NCBI GenBank assembly: GCA_017303895.1
Contig: JAFLBF010000009.1
Coordinates: forward strand, 20,544-84,543
Length of the DNA: 64,000 bases
Direction: 5' to 3'
Origin: Bacteroidota bacterium
GTDB lineage: Bacteria; Bacteroidota; Bacteroidia; 2-12-FULL-35-15
The translations under genes and the position numbers were made by a program. The notes under the pieces are model-generated. The model was given only the letters and a program-made list of their open reading frames with translations. It searched no databases and was not told the DNA's origin. Below are positions 34,703 through 44,756 of the stretch, in pieces. Positions within the stretch are counted from its first letter, which is position 1; each line of letters starts with the position of its first letter.

Positions 34703-36373
34703 ATGAAAACAAACGCTACTTTCAGACTAATAACAGGTTTGCTTTTTAGTGCAAGTGTTATGTTTGCCCAAGAAAGGAATTCAATTATACCCTACTCTGC
34801 TACCCATGAATTAAAATCATCTATTACAACCATTGTAATGCCTAATCATGACTTTACTCAAGATATTAAAGAAGCAGAAGAATTCGAAAAAAACGGGAAT
34901 TATCCGCGGTTTGCGCGCCATTTTGATATTAATAGAACATTGCTAAATTCAGGAACATGGACTGAAGTTGGCAAAGGAGATAGAATTTGGCAACTCAAAT
35001 TAAAATCTAACGGTGCATTGTCAACTGGACTATTCTTCGAAGATTTTTGGCTACCCGAAGGATCGTCACTAACAGTATATTCACCCGATTTAAAACAAAT
35101 ATATAGTTATGATTATTCAAATAATCAGGGAAACAAATTATTTTCGACTGAATTCATACAAGGTGAGGAGCAAATTATTGAATATTTTGAACCTGCAGAA
35201 GTAAGAGATCAAGGCTCATTAAGAATCACCTCTCTCTCACACCAATATCGATCTGTACTTGCAGACCCTTGCGAAGTAAATATCATTTGTACTCCAGAAG
35301 GGACCAATTGGCAAGATGAGAAAAAAGGAGTATGCAGGATCTACGTTGTTGAAGGTTCACAGGCTGGTTATTGCTCTGGAACATTAATAAATAATACATC
35401 TTTAGATTGTAAACGCTATATCTTAACAGCTTTTCATTGTGGTGTAAGTGCAACAACAACAAATTTTAATAGTTGGGTTTTCCGTTTCAATTTTGAAGCA
35501 ACTCAATGCACAGGACAAGCAGATACATTTGGAGCAAATAATGCATTTACAGGTTGTTCAAAAAAAGCTGATAGCGGTGACAATGGTGGAGATACCGGAT
35601 CAGACTTTTTACTTTTAGAAATGACTTCAACTGCAACACCAACTTGGTGGAGCGGAGTATATTGGAATGGCTGGATAAATACTAACACTGCCCCTACTGG
35701 CGGTGGAGTTGGAATTCATCACCCTGCAGGTTCAAACAAAAAAATATCTACTTTTTCGGCAACTCCTACCTCACAATCATGGGGAGGTTCAACTCCTAAT
35801 ACCCATTGGAGATTTTCGTGGATAGGAACAACAAATGGTTGGGGAGTAACGGAAGGAGGTTCTTCCGGATCGCCAATTTTCAATAGTTCGGGACTCGTTT
35901 TTGGTACATTAACAGGAGGATCCTCATATTGTAATAGTGTTCAAGCAGGTGGGCAAACTCAACCCGATTTATATGGAAAACTGTCTTATCACTGGACATC
36001 AAATGGTACAACATCTAACAGACAACTAAAACCATGGCTGGACCCGGGTAATACAGGTGCAACTTCTCTAAACGGCTCATACTCACCATGCACAGCAACG
36101 TCTGTTTCGTTAATTGAAAATTCAAACATTATGTCTGTTTATCCTAACCCTAGTAACGGGCAAGTAAACATTCAAATTAATTTAAAACAAACCGAAAACT
36201 ACAATATAAACATCTTCAATTCTGTTGGGGAATTAGTTGTTTCTAAAAGAATTGAAAATTCTAATGGAGGAAATTTTGAATTTCAACTATCAGGCCAATC
36301 TGCAGGAATCTACCTAATAGAAGTAGTAACTTTAAACTTCAGAGAAACTAAAAAAGTAATGATCACTAAATAA
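34703..36373 (+). CDS. Secreted S1-family serine protease (lysyl endopeptidase-like) with T9SS domain
   Basis: This 556-residue protein has a signal peptide (ending SVMFAQ), a beta-rich N-terminal region of about 170 residues that may be a propeptide, the trypsin-like domain and a type-A sorting domain (SVYPNPSNGQVNI). The catalytic triad is visible as ILTAFHCG (His245), GSDFLLLEM (Asp301) and EGGSSGSP (Ser388). Several Cys residues fit the disulfide-rich lysyl endopeptidase group. The 170-residue N-terminal part contains WTEVGKGDRIWQLKLKS, resembling a propeptide-like domain. It would be exported and act on proteins outside the cell. A strong terminator follows. Confidence 0.9.
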   Translation: MKTNATFRLITGLLFSASVMFAQERNSIIPYSATHELKSSITTIVMPNHDFTQDIKEAEEFEKNGNYPRFARHFDINRTLLNSGTWTEVGKGDRIWQLKLKSNGALSTGLFFEDFWLPEGSSLTVYSPDLKQIYSYDYSNNQGNKLFSTEFIQGEEQIIEYFEPAEVRDQGSLRITSLSHQYRSVLADPCEVNIICTPEGTNWQDEKKGVCRIYVVEGSQAGYCSGTLINNTSLDCKRYILTAFHCGVSATTTNFNSWVFRFNFEATQCTGQADTFGANNAFTGCSKKADSGDNGGDTGSDFLLLEMTSTATPTWWSGVYWNGWINTNTAPTGGGVGIHHPAGSNKKISTFSATPTSQSWGGSTPNTHWRFSWIGTTNGWGVTEGGSSGSPIFNSSGLVFGTLTGGSSYCNSVQAGGQTQPDLYGKLSYHWTSNGTTSNRQLKPWLDPGNTGATSLNGSYSPCTATSVSLIENSNIMSVYPNPSNGQVNIQINLKQTENYNINIFNSVGELVVSKRIENSNGGNFEFQLSGQSAGIYLIEVVTLNFRETKKVMITK

Positions 36374-36392
36374 AATTAGTTAATTTAAACTC

Positions 36393-36422
36393 AAAAGCCT
36401 TTGCAAATTTGCAAAGGCTTTT
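36393..36422 (+). terminator. Terminator after the serine protease gene
   Basis: AAAAGCCTTTGC and GCAAAGGCTTTT form a 12-bp stem around an AAATTT loop, followed by TTG and T residues. Its U-tract end (TTTG, 36420-36423) doubles as a -33 element for the next gene. Confidence 0.9.
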
Positions 36423-36450
36423 GTTTTTTAAAATAAAAAGGATATGTTTG
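36420..36450 (+). promoter_or_regulatory. Promoter of the 36485 gene, overlapping a terminator
   Basis: TTTG at 36420-36423 and a perfect -7 box TATGTTTG at 36443-36450 are separated by 19 nt, the preferred spacing. The -33 element lies inside the terminator's T-tract. Confidence 0.6.
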
Positions 36451-36484
36451 TCCTGATAAACACTACTCTACTACTGATTCTTTT

Positions 36485-36943
36485 ATGACTTTAAACGCAA
36501 CAACTTTACTAAAGAAAGTAAAGTTGGATAAAATAAAGATCGAACTCTATGAAAATGAGATCGTTCATGTAACCTACTTAAAAGGGTCCAACATTGATGT
36601 GCTTGATAAAATGGCGGAGTTAGAAGCCAATTTAGCGATCACAAACAATCAGAAGCATCCCTTTTTGATCTCATTTGAACCTTTTGTTAATATTAGTAAG
36701 GAAGCAAAAGAATACAGCATTACTATTGAATTAGAACAGCCATTCCTGGCGGTTGCTGTTGTGGTAGACAATCTGGCCTATCAGATCATGGCCGACTTTT
36801 ACTTCAAATTTTATAAGCCAAAAGTATTGTACAAAGTCTTTAAATCACAAGCCAAGGCTATTGAATGGCTATTAGATGTTAAAAATAACCCCAATTCTGA
36901 CCATAGAAATAAACCGCTAAAATTCCCATTCTTTAACTTCTAA
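36485..36943 (+). CDS. STAS/DUF7793-like cytoplasmic protein, copy 1
   Basis: This 152-residue protein has no signal peptide. An alternating beta/alpha pattern (EIVHVTYLKGSNIDVLDKM, HPFLISFEPFVNI, AVVVDNLAYQIMADFYFKF in part, YKVFKSQAKAIEWL) resembles the small STAS-like DUF7793 family of Bacteroidota. A related protein is encoded at 50133 (AIIVQNLAYRLIAEFFIK, YKIFTDKENAIEW). The aligned NLAY(Q/R) and (Y)K(V/I)F motifs make the relationship clear. Function is unknown. The gene precedes recQ by 32 bp and might be co-transcribed with it. Confidence 0.75.
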   Translation: MTLNATTLLKKVKLDKIKIELYENEIVHVTYLKGSNIDVLDKMAELEANLAITNNQKHPFLISFEPFVNISKEAKEYSITIELEQPFLAVAVVVDNLAYQIMADFYFKFYKPKVLYKVFKSQAKAIEWLLDVKNNPNSDHRNKPLKFPFFNF

Positions 36944-36975
36944 GACATAGTATTTCGTAAATTCGTGTATTAAAG

Positions 36976-38883
36976 ATGAGTTTGATCCACGAGATACTTG
37001 AAAAATACTGGGGCTATCGCTCCTTTCGTCCTTTGCAGGAAGATATTATACATTCCATATTAAATGGAAATGATACGCTTGCTTTATTACCAACAGGAGG
37101 TGGAAAATCCATTTGCTTTCAGGTTCCTGCCATGTCAAAAGATGGAATATGCATCGTTGTATCTCCTTTGATCGCATTGATGAAAGATCAAGTAGAAAAT
37201 CTTACCAGCAGAGGAATAAAAGCAATTGCGATAACAAGCGCCATGCACAAAAGAGAGATCGACATTGCACTCGATAATTGTGTACACGGTAATATTAAAT
37301 TCTTGTATTTGTCTCCCGAACGATTAGAATCTGAAATTGTAAAAGTCAGATTACAAAAAATGAAAGTGAGTTTCATTGCAATAGACGAATCACATTGTAT
37401 TTCTCAATGGGGATACGACTTCAGGCCTAGCTACTTAAAGATCTTGCAGCTTCGTGAACTATTACCCAACATACCAATACTTGCTCTAACAGCCACTGCT
37501 ACACCTGAAGTGGTAAAAGATATTCAGCAAAAACTAGGATTCAAGAAAGAGAATGTTCTGCAAAAAAGTTTTGAAAGAAAAAATCTTTCATACGTTGTTT
37601 TACCAGAAGAAGATAAATTAGCAAGACTTGTAAAAATTGCTAATAATGTAAAAGGCAGTGGAATTGTATATGTCAGAAATAGAAAAAAAACACAGGAAAT
37701 TGCCTCCTATTTGAAAAGCAATAAAATATCAGCTGATTTTTATCATGCTGGCTTAGATATTAAAACAAGAGATGCCAAACAAAGTAATTGGATACAGAAT
37801 AAAACAAGAATCATTGTATGCACCAATGCATTTGGAATGGGTATAGACAAACCGGATGTTCGGTTTGTTGTACATATTGACCTGCCCGACTCTTTAGAAG
37901 CCTATTTTCAGGAAGCAGGAAGAGCAGGAAGAGATGAACAAAAAGCCTTTGCAATATTACTATACAACACCGGTGATAAATTAGAACTCACAAGAAATAT
38001 CGAAACAGGTTTTCCAAGCTTAGAAGAGATCAAAACAACTTATCAGGCATTGGCAAACTATTATCAATTAGCAATTGGATCAGGCTTGGGTATCACAAAA
38101 GATTTTGATATTGCACACTTTTGCGACACCTACCAACTTCAAGCAATCAAAACATTCAACTGCTTAAAATTTATTGAAAGAGAAGGCTATATTTCATTGA
38201 CGGATGCTATTCATCAGCCATCCCGGATAAAACTAGAACTGAATAAGGAAGATCTTTATAAATTTCAAATATCTAATTCCAAATTTGATGGATTCATTAA
38301 GTTATTGCTCCGTTCCTATTCTAACCTCTTTGATAATTTTGTTAAGATCAATGAATTTGAACTTGCTAAAAAGGCAAATATGAAAAGAGGAGATGTCGTC
38401 AAAGGTCTAAACTACCTGCAGCAACTTAAAGTTTTGACTTATATAGAGCAAACAGAACTACCGCAACTGACCTTTACACTTCCACGTGCTGATGCAAAAA
38501 ATCTGACACTTTCAAAAGAAAACTTTGAACTATTAAAGAAAAGAGCCATTGCCAGAATGGAGGCTGTGCTTGATTATGCTGAAAGCACACATAAATGTAG
38601 GAGCCAGATCCTACTCGCCTATTTTGGAGAAACGAATGCTTATCGTTGTAATCAATGTGATGTATGCCTAGAAGAAAATAAAAAGACACTTCACACCGAT
38701 GAATTTGAAATGATCGCAGAACAAGTCAAACAACTCTTAGCTGTTCACTCACATGATCTGAAAGATCTTGTTTCAAAAATAACAACAGGAAACGAAGAGA
38801 AGATATTGAAAAGTATCCAATGGCTCATCGATAATCAAGAGATCGTTTATGATCAGGAGCAACAGCTCAAATTACCGGATTAA
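36976..38883 (+). CDS. recQ: ATP-dependent DNA helicase RecQ
   Basis: This 635-residue superfamily-2 helicase unwinds DNA 3' to 5' in recombination and fork repair. The Walker A site LLPTGGGKS (about 35-43), DESH box (IDESHC near 137) and motif VI EAGRAGRD are present. The RecQ zinc module is visible as HKCRSQILLAYFGE and CNQCDVC, and a winged-helix part follows. It is somewhat longer than the minimal form and lacks a clear HRDC domain, which is common in this phylum. It is convergent with the hybrid kinase gene, with a gap of 3 bp. Confidence 0.95.
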   Translation: MSLIHEILEKYWGYRSFRPLQEDIIHSILNGNDTLALLPTGGGKSICFQVPAMSKDGICIVVSPLIALMKDQVENLTSRGIKAIAITSAMHKREIDIALDNCVHGNIKFLYLSPERLESEIVKVRLQKMKVSFIAIDESHCISQWGYDFRPSYLKILQLRELLPNIPILALTATATPEVVKDIQQKLGFKKENVLQKSFERKNLSYVVLPEEDKLARLVKIANNVKGSGIVYVRNRKKTQEIASYLKSNKISADFYHAGLDIKTRDAKQSNWIQNKTRIIVCTNAFGMGIDKPDVRFVVHIDLPDSLEAYFQEAGRAGRDEQKAFAILLYNTGDKLELTRNIETGFPSLEEIKTTYQALANYYQLAIGSGLGITKDFDIAHFCDTYQLQAIKTFNCLKFIEREGYISLTDAIHQPSRIKLELNKEDLYKFQISNSKFDGFIKLLLRSYSNLFDNFVKINEFELAKKANMKRGDVVKGLNYLQQLKVLTYIEQTELPQLTFTLPRADAKNLTLSKENFELLKKRAIARMEAVLDYAESTHKCRSQILLAYFGETNAYRCNQCDVCLEENKKTLHTDEFEMIAEQVKQLLAVHSHDLKDLVSKITTGNEEKILKSIQWLIDNQEIVYDQEQQLKLPD

Positions 38884-38886
38884 ATT

Positions 38887-40860
38887 CTATGCGGGAATGC
38901 ATTTTTTGATCGTAGCAATAAGCGACTCTATCATGATCGGTTTCGACAAATAGTGATCACAGCCTGCTTCTAAACATCTTTCCTTATCACCTTTCATCGC
39001 ATGAGCCGTCAATGCAATAATCGGAATTCTCTTACCTGTTAGAAATTCTTTTTCTCTAATCATTTTCGTAGCCGACAGGCCATCTAAAACAGGCATTTGT
39101 ATATCCATAATGATCAGACGTATAGAAAGATCTGATTCAAACAGATCAACAGCTTCCTTCCCATTATTAGCAGTTATAACACGATAACCAGCTTTTTCAA
39201 GGATCAACTTCGTCAATCGCTGATTGATCAAATTATCCTCAACAAGCATTACTGAATCTCTATCCTGCGAAACATGACGATCAATTTTATCAGACTTATC
39301 TCTTACAACAAGATTGGGTTTATATGGAATAGTAAAGTGAAAACTGGAGCCTTCTCCTAATTTAGAATCAACCCACATTTTTCCTCCCATCAACTCTACG
39401 ATTTTTTGGGATATGGTCAAACCTAATCCGCTACCTCCATATTGTCTTGTTGATGAAGCATCGGCCTGACCGAACATATCAAATATTTTTTCGAAATCCT
39501 TTTCATCAAGTCCAATACCGGAATCTTCAACAAAAAAATGAATGAATGCTTCTTCCAATTTTACATGCATTGTCACATGTCCCTCTGAAGTAAATTTAAT
39601 GGCATTACTCAACAAATTATTCAATACTTGACGCAATCTTAAACCATCAACCAATATTTCATCATTGATCTTTTCATCAATTTCTAAGTGCAGAGTCAAA
39701 TTACTTTTTACCCCGATCAACAAGCCTTTTGCCATTACCTGAGCATCAATAAGCAATTCTTTTATAGACACAGGTGATATTTCTAACACCAATTGTCCTG
39801 CTTCAATCTTAGAAAGATCCAATACATCATTGATCAAATTAAGCAACAAATGTCCGCTCTCCTTAACAGTTTCAAGATACGATCGATGCTCGGCCTGAAG
39901 CTTGTCTTTTAATATCAGATCAACATATCCAATGATCGCATTCATTGGCGTTCTGATCTCGTGACTCATATTCGCTAAAAATTCCGACTTCGCTTTATCC
40001 GACTCTTCTGCCTTTACCCTCGCCTTCTCCATCTCCTCTTCCACTCTTTTCCGTTCAAAGAAGGTTGGAATATCATATACGATCTCCTCATTCCGACCGG
40101 ACATAGCATCTTCATATTTTTTTATGTGAGCTTCGATCTTATGTGGTGGTGACATGATAAAACGACACATATCATCGCCTTTAGCTTTACAAGTAACTTC
40201 AACAGCAGTAAGTGGCATCCCGAAACTTTGTTCGCACCATCCGGAAGAATAACCGGCATTCATAATACAAACAGGTGTATCCGACTTTTTACCGGAACGC
40301 ATCCATGAATCTGCTTCAAATGAAAAGGGATGGTCATAGATCATATAAAAACCATCATCAGGACTAGGATTACTCTCAGGAAGTATATCAACATAAGCCC
40401 AGCCTGAATAGGCAAAATGAACAGGGCCGGCAGAGAGTTTAGAAATAGGATCAGTCAAATTCATCTTCGTATGAAAATTAACCGCATCATTGATTCCTAT
40501 CACATGTGCAATGTCAAATAAAAAATTTTTACCGATTGACATCGCTTCTTTTTCTCCCCGGTCTGCATACAAAAGTTGTATCGTATTCAAAAAATCGGTA
40601 GACAAAGCAGATGCCCTCACTAAAACATAGCGCTGATCATTGATCTCAATGGTTCCTTTATTCGGTTCCATCTTTAGGTTTTTAAAATACTCCCCCACAA
40701 TCTCTTGCGCTTTGTCGAATAATGGCTTCACATTGTCAGGAACACTGACAGTATTAAGATTTCGAATGGATGTAAAATCCCTACGAAGCATTGCATTTTC
40801 ATGCCTTAGCTCTCCTATGATCTTTTTTAGCGATTGTATTTCCTGACTTTCTTCCTTCAT
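38887..40860 (-). CDS. Hybrid histidine kinase with V4R small-molecule sensor domain
   Basis: This 657-residue cytoplasmic protein has no signal peptide. It starts with a coiled coil (about 1-35), then a XylR_N-like/V4R sensor domain (about 45-245), a linker coiled coil, HisKA (EFLANMSHEIRTPMNA, His about residue 301), HATPase (GLDEKDFEKIFDMFGQ, GGSGLGLTISQKIVELMGG in part) and a receiver domain (MDIQMPVLDG). The sensor ends with Cys198, Glu221, Cys224 and Cys232, spaced 23, 3 and 8. This is the spacing of the zinc site of phenol sensors such as MopR (C155, E178, C181, C189, from memory). It should detect a small hydrophobic molecule in the cytoplasm. There is no output regulator beside it. 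Confidence 0.93.
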   Translation of the reverse strand: MKEESQEIQSLKKIIGELRHENAMLRRDFTSIRNLNTVSVPDNVKPLFDKAQEIVGEYFKNLKMEPNKGTIEINDQRYVLVRASALSTDFLNTIQLLYADRGEKEAMSIGKNFLFDIAHVIGINDAVNFHTKMNLTDPISKLSAGPVHFAYSGWAYVDILPESNPSPDDGFYMIYDHPFSFEADSWMRSGKKSDTPVCIMNAGYSSGWCEQSFGMPLTAVEVTCKAKGDDMCRFIMSPPHKIEAHIKKYEDAMSGRNEEIVYDIPTFFERKRVEEEMEKARVKAEESDKAKSEFLANMSHEIRTPMNAIIGYVDLILKDKLQAEHRSYLETVKESGHLLLNLINDVLDLSKIEAGQLVLEISPVSIKELLIDAQVMAKGLLIGVKSNLTLHLEIDEKINDEILVDGLRLRQVLNNLLSNAIKFTSEGHVTMHVKLEEAFIHFFVEDSGIGLDEKDFEKIFDMFGQADASSTRQYGGSGLGLTISQKIVELMGGKMWVDSKLGEGSSFHFTIPYKPNLVVRDKSDKIDRHVSQDRDSVMLVEDNLINQRLTKLILEKAGYRVITANNGKEAVDLFESDLSIRLIIMDIQMPVLDGLSATKMIREKEFLTGKRIPIIALTAHAMKGDKERCLEAGCDHYLSKPIMIESLIATIKKCIPA

Positions 40861-40937
40861 TCAATGCAATTTAGAAAGATTAATACAAACTAAAATATTG
40901 ACATTTAACTATTTTTACTTTATATTATCGTAAAACA

Positions 40938-40962
40938 AAAAAGCGGCTTTATGCCGCTTTTT
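40938..40962 (-). terminator. Terminator of the ABC-permease/M1 gene
   Basis: AAAAAGCGGC / GCCGCTTTTT encloses a TTTAT loop. Read on the minus strand it follows the stop codon of the M1 gene by one base and ends in a T-tract. Confidence 0.85.
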
Positions 40963-40963
40963 G

Positions 40964-43900
40964 CTAACCTCCAATAGTTATTGTTACATTTTCACTATTT
41001 CCGGAACCGGAACTTTCTTTCCCTCCACCTTTAAATGACTTGGTATTGTTATCCGGTGTACGATCGATCAATTTATTATATGGATCTATACCACATTTTA
41101 CTGGTTCTTCATCCACGATCAACTCTATATCCATTTTGTTCTTATCGACCTTACGTTTTGCTAGGTACAATTCTGTCTCCGTCTTTTTACCTTTAATTTC
41201 TTTTGTTCCAAAAACACCAATATCTATCCAATCATTCGGCATCACATCTTTTAATTTTCCGATACTATCTGCTTTCATTTTCTTCGTGTCTATCGAAATT
41301 TTAACAAGATATTTTCCATCTTTTGTTTTTGAATAAGAACATTTTGAGACTTTGTTTTCATACAATGTAATTGTTTCAAACATGTCAGTAATAATATATT
41401 TCAGACTATCAGGGGTAGCTGCTTTTAAATAATTAATAAACTCAATAGAGTTAGTGTAAGGAGGTTCCTGGTATGCTACAGCTTTCACATACTTAGCAAG
41501 AGCAGCATTTAAAGAATCTTCACCTATATAATCTTTTAAAGCATACATCACTATACTTCCTTTATTGTAATGAATGTACTGCTGATTCTCTACCAACATC
41601 AACGGTCGCTCTTTTTTCCCTTCTCTAGCTCTTCCCTGTAAATATTGATTCATTTCGTACTTCAAAAACTTCTTCATGGCCTGCTTACCGAATTCCTTTT
41701 CCATCACCATCAAAGCAGAATATTGACTCATCGTCTCAGCCATCAATGTAGAACCCTGAACATTTCCACCGATCACCTGATGCGCCCACCATTGATGCGC
41801 CACCTCGTGTGCCGTTACATAAAACGGATAATCGATCGATTCAGGATCTGTATCATCTACTTTAGCAATAAAACCAATTCCTTCAGAAAATGGGATCGTA
41901 TTCGGGAATGATTGTGCAAATGTTGCATAACGAGGAAACTCCAATATTCTTACCTGACGATGTTGGTAAGGACTAAAGTTCTTGGTATAATAATCTAACG
42001 AACGTTTAATTCCTTTTATCATCCGATCGATATTGTATTCATGTCCTTTTTGATAATAGATCTCTATAGCTACCTCTTTTCCATCCGGCAAAGAAGATCG
42101 CCATTTATCCTTTTTTACCTGATAATCGGCTGACAGGAATGAGTAAAAATTAAGGATCTTACAATCCATTTTATAATGAAAATATTTACGTCCATCCTGC
42201 TCCCACTCTTTTTGAAGATATCCGGGTGCTATTGCTATTTGGTCCGCTGATGTACTTACAATACATTCAAAATCGATCCAATCAGCATCAGAACTAATAT
42301 AATTATTCATCCGGGCAATACTGTCTTTCACATTAGCCATTCGCTCTTTCTTACCTAAACCATATTTTTTACGCGCTGCTTCTTCACTTAACTCCACTTG
42401 GTCATTATAGCCTATACTCGGTAGGATCATGCTATTAAAGAACGTTCCATTATATACAATGGCAGTTCCCGGATCAGAATTCTTAAAGCCTATTGGAAAA
42501 TACTCCAAGCCTATATCAAGCTTAATGGAATCACCCGATTTTAGAGGGCTGGAAAGTTTGTAAACATAAAAACCATTTTCCTTGTCATCAACAACTCGCA
42601 TAGCCCCACGTTCAAATTTAAATTCCTTAATATCTACATCCTGCAACATATTTAAAATCACAGAATCTACATTACGACTCGATTTGTTCTTTAAAATATA
42701 ATAACCTTTTACTTTAGCACCCCGTTCGTAAGGGAATATATCCACATTCCAATTCGCTGCAACGATCCTTGGTTGTTGTGTCTTTGAAAGATGCTTATAC
42801 TTTTTCTCAAATTCAGCCTGAGCTTCTTCCTGCTTTTTGGATGATACATTTTTATTTAAAACGTTTGTATTGTAATAGATAAAAGCACCGGCAGACAAAA
42901 AGGTCAACACAAAAGCTATTAATCCCAATTTAGCTTTTGCGTTAAATAAGGTCTTCGCAATTTTCAATCTTGCTTTAAATCCTTTTTCTTTTCCTCTTAC
43001 CCATAACAAATTGGAGATGACAAGTAAAATTCCACAGAAACCAACCCAATAGGTTTTAAAGATCATGAATGAAAGAATCGTATGTCCATAACCATTCATG
43101 TCGCTATAAGGCAAACGAGGACCGCTGCTGTTAAACTGAGTTAATTGATTATTCCATTCCAATAAATTGAACGCAACAGGCAATAAAATCAGAATAAGTA
43201 CGGCTACAAAATATCCAACATACTTATTATTAATGATCACCTGAATAGCCATAGAAAGTGAACAGATCAACATTAATCCGATCAGTTTGAATCCAAATAA
43301 CTCTTTTAAATATTGCATCAATTCAACATTGTAATAGTCGTTATACATCTGTATAACCATACCAGTTATCATGATCACAAACAATAGAACAACCTGAATT
43401 AAAACAAGTGCAACAAACTTTGAAAGGAATAATACCCAAGGAGCCAAAGGAGCTGTCCCCACAAGTTCATCTACTTTTGAATCCCTCTCTCTCCATACCA
43501 TGATACCGGAATAAAAAACGATCAAAATGATCATAAAAAATTGAAATGTAGCGCCACCGATCTGAAGTATTTGGTAGGTAACCGGATAAGTCGAAGTTCC
43601 ATAGATCAAGCCCAACTGAGTAGTAACTGCTGCAAGTGTCAAGATGCTAAGTGCAACAACGATCAGAAAGAAAATACTTTTAACTATTTTATTGAATTCA
43701 AACTTTGCTAAGAACCATACTTGAGTCCAACTGTAAGATGCAGAAAATACTTGCTTTACTTTTGGCATATCAGCTAACGAATGAACAGGAACAGATGCGA
43801 TCGAGAGCATCTCTTTTTTATTCTTTCTTCTAAAGAAAGACACCGGCTCATTAAACTGACTGAATTTAAAACGGTAATACGTATAAAAGGTGATCCCAAC

Positions 43901-44662
43901 ACCTATTCCTATCCATAACAAGCGGTTAAATAAAAGCACACCCGACAAAGGGATGGACAAGGTATTTTGTTCAGCAGGCGACCAATATTCTGTGACATTA
44001 TCAAATGCCAATTCCCCAAATGGTTCAAACAGTGCTGCTACCGTCTTATTTTCCAGATCGCCCAGCAAAGATGTTGTGATCCCTTTAATCAATATAAGAG
44101 CAACACAACCTACATAGCCAGCAATCATATTTCTCGAAAAAGTAACAAATGAGAAAAAGATCGCTCCAACTAATAACGTATTGGGTACAACAAAATATAA
44201 AAATGGCTCTAGGTAGTTCATGATGCTAAAGGCACCCAAACGTTCCGCTTCTATTCCAGGAAGAGCACAAGTGATCATATGACCCAAAACGGTTCCTGTT
44301 AGTACAAACAAGGCCACTAAAAAAGCAGCTGAAAAACGTCCGAACATATAACCAAACTTTGTGATCGGTTTGGTAAAGATCAACGGATGCATGTTGTATT
44401 GAAAATCCTTGTAAACAGCAGGAGCCATGATCGTTATAAGGATGATCGCACCGATCAGATCTGTATTTAAACCATTGAGAATATCAGCAATAGCATTAGC
44501 AGAATTGATGGTGGTATTAGAGTCGCTGGTTGCTCCTCCTAAGATTCCGGCAATTGCCGATGTTAGCAACATCGAGAATAAGAAAAACACCAAGAAAAAG
44601 ATATAGGTGGCCGGCTTTTTAAACCAAAGCTTTAATTCAAAGAGAAATATCTGTTTAAACAT
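40964..44662 (-). CDS. ABC-2 permease fused to an M1-family aminopeptidase
   Basis: This 1232-residue protein begins at the ATG at 44662 (MFKQIFLFELKLWF); the longer open frame to 44845 overlaps the ATPase gene and lacks membrane character. The N-terminal half has two ABC-2 permease halves of about six membrane segments each. The C-terminal half, exposed outside the cytoplasm, is an M1 metallopeptidase with HEVAHQWWAHQ near residue 950 and the third ligand in a downstream Glu (STLMAETMSQY). This permease-peptidase architecture is known from Bacteroidota, though its cargo is not. The ATPase at 44757 is its partner. Confidence 0.88.
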   Translation of the reverse strand: MFKQIFLFELKLWFKKPATYIFFLVFFLFSMLLTSAIAGILGGATSDSNTTINSANAIADILNGLNTDLIGAIILITIMAPAVYKDFQYNMHPLIFTKPITKFGYMFGRFSAAFLVALFVLTGTVLGHMITCALPGIEAERLGAFSIMNYLEPFLYFVVPNTLLVGAIFFSFVTFSRNMIAGYVGCVALILIKGITTSLLGDLENKTVAALFEPFGELAFDNVTEYWSPAEQNTLSIPLSGVLLFNRLLWIGIGVGITFYTYYRFKFSQFNEPVSFFRRKNKKEMLSIASVPVHSLADMPKVKQVFSASYSWTQVWFLAKFEFNKIVKSIFFLIVVALSILTLAAVTTQLGLIYGTSTYPVTYQILQIGGATFQFFMIILIVFYSGIMVWRERDSKVDELVGTAPLAPWVLFLSKFVALVLIQVVLLFVIMITGMVIQMYNDYYNVELMQYLKELFGFKLIGLMLICSLSMAIQVIINNKYVGYFVAVLILILLPVAFNLLEWNNQLTQFNSSGPRLPYSDMNGYGHTILSFMIFKTYWVGFCGILLVISNLLWVRGKEKGFKARLKIAKTLFNAKAKLGLIAFVLTFLSAGAFIYYNTNVLNKNVSSKKQEEAQAEFEKKYKHLSKTQQPRIVAANWNVDIFPYERGAKVKGYYILKNKSSRNVDSVILNMLQDVDIKEFKFERGAMRVVDDKENGFYVYKLSSPLKSGDSIKLDIGLEYFPIGFKNSDPGTAIVYNGTFFNSMILPSIGYNDQVELSEEAARKKYGLGKKERMANVKDSIARMNNYISSDADWIDFECIVSTSADQIAIAPGYLQKEWEQDGRKYFHYKMDCKILNFYSFLSADYQVKKDKWRSSLPDGKEVAIEIYYQKGHEYNIDRMIKGIKRSLDYYTKNFSPYQHRQVRILEFPRYATFAQSFPNTIPFSEGIGFIAKVDDTDPESIDYPFYVTAHEVAHQWWAHQVIGGNVQGSTLMAETMSQYSALMVMEKEFGKQAMKKFLKYEMNQYLQGRAREGKKERPLMLVENQQYIHYNKGSIVMYALKDYIGEDSLNAALAKYVKAVAYQEPPYTNSIEFINYLKAATPDSLKYIITDMFETITLYENKVSKCSYSKTKDGKYLVKISIDTKKMKADSIGKLKDVMPNDWIDIGVFGTKEIKGKKTETELYLAKRKVDKNKMDIELIVDEEPVKCGIDPYNKLIDRTPDNNTKSFKGGGKESSGSGNSENVTITIGG

Positions 44663-44756
44663 AGTATAGAATTGAGGTATGAATATTGAGATCAGAGATA
44701 CGTGATGTGAATTCATTAAATTTTTTTTCTTAATTCTCACAACTGATATCTCGCAT

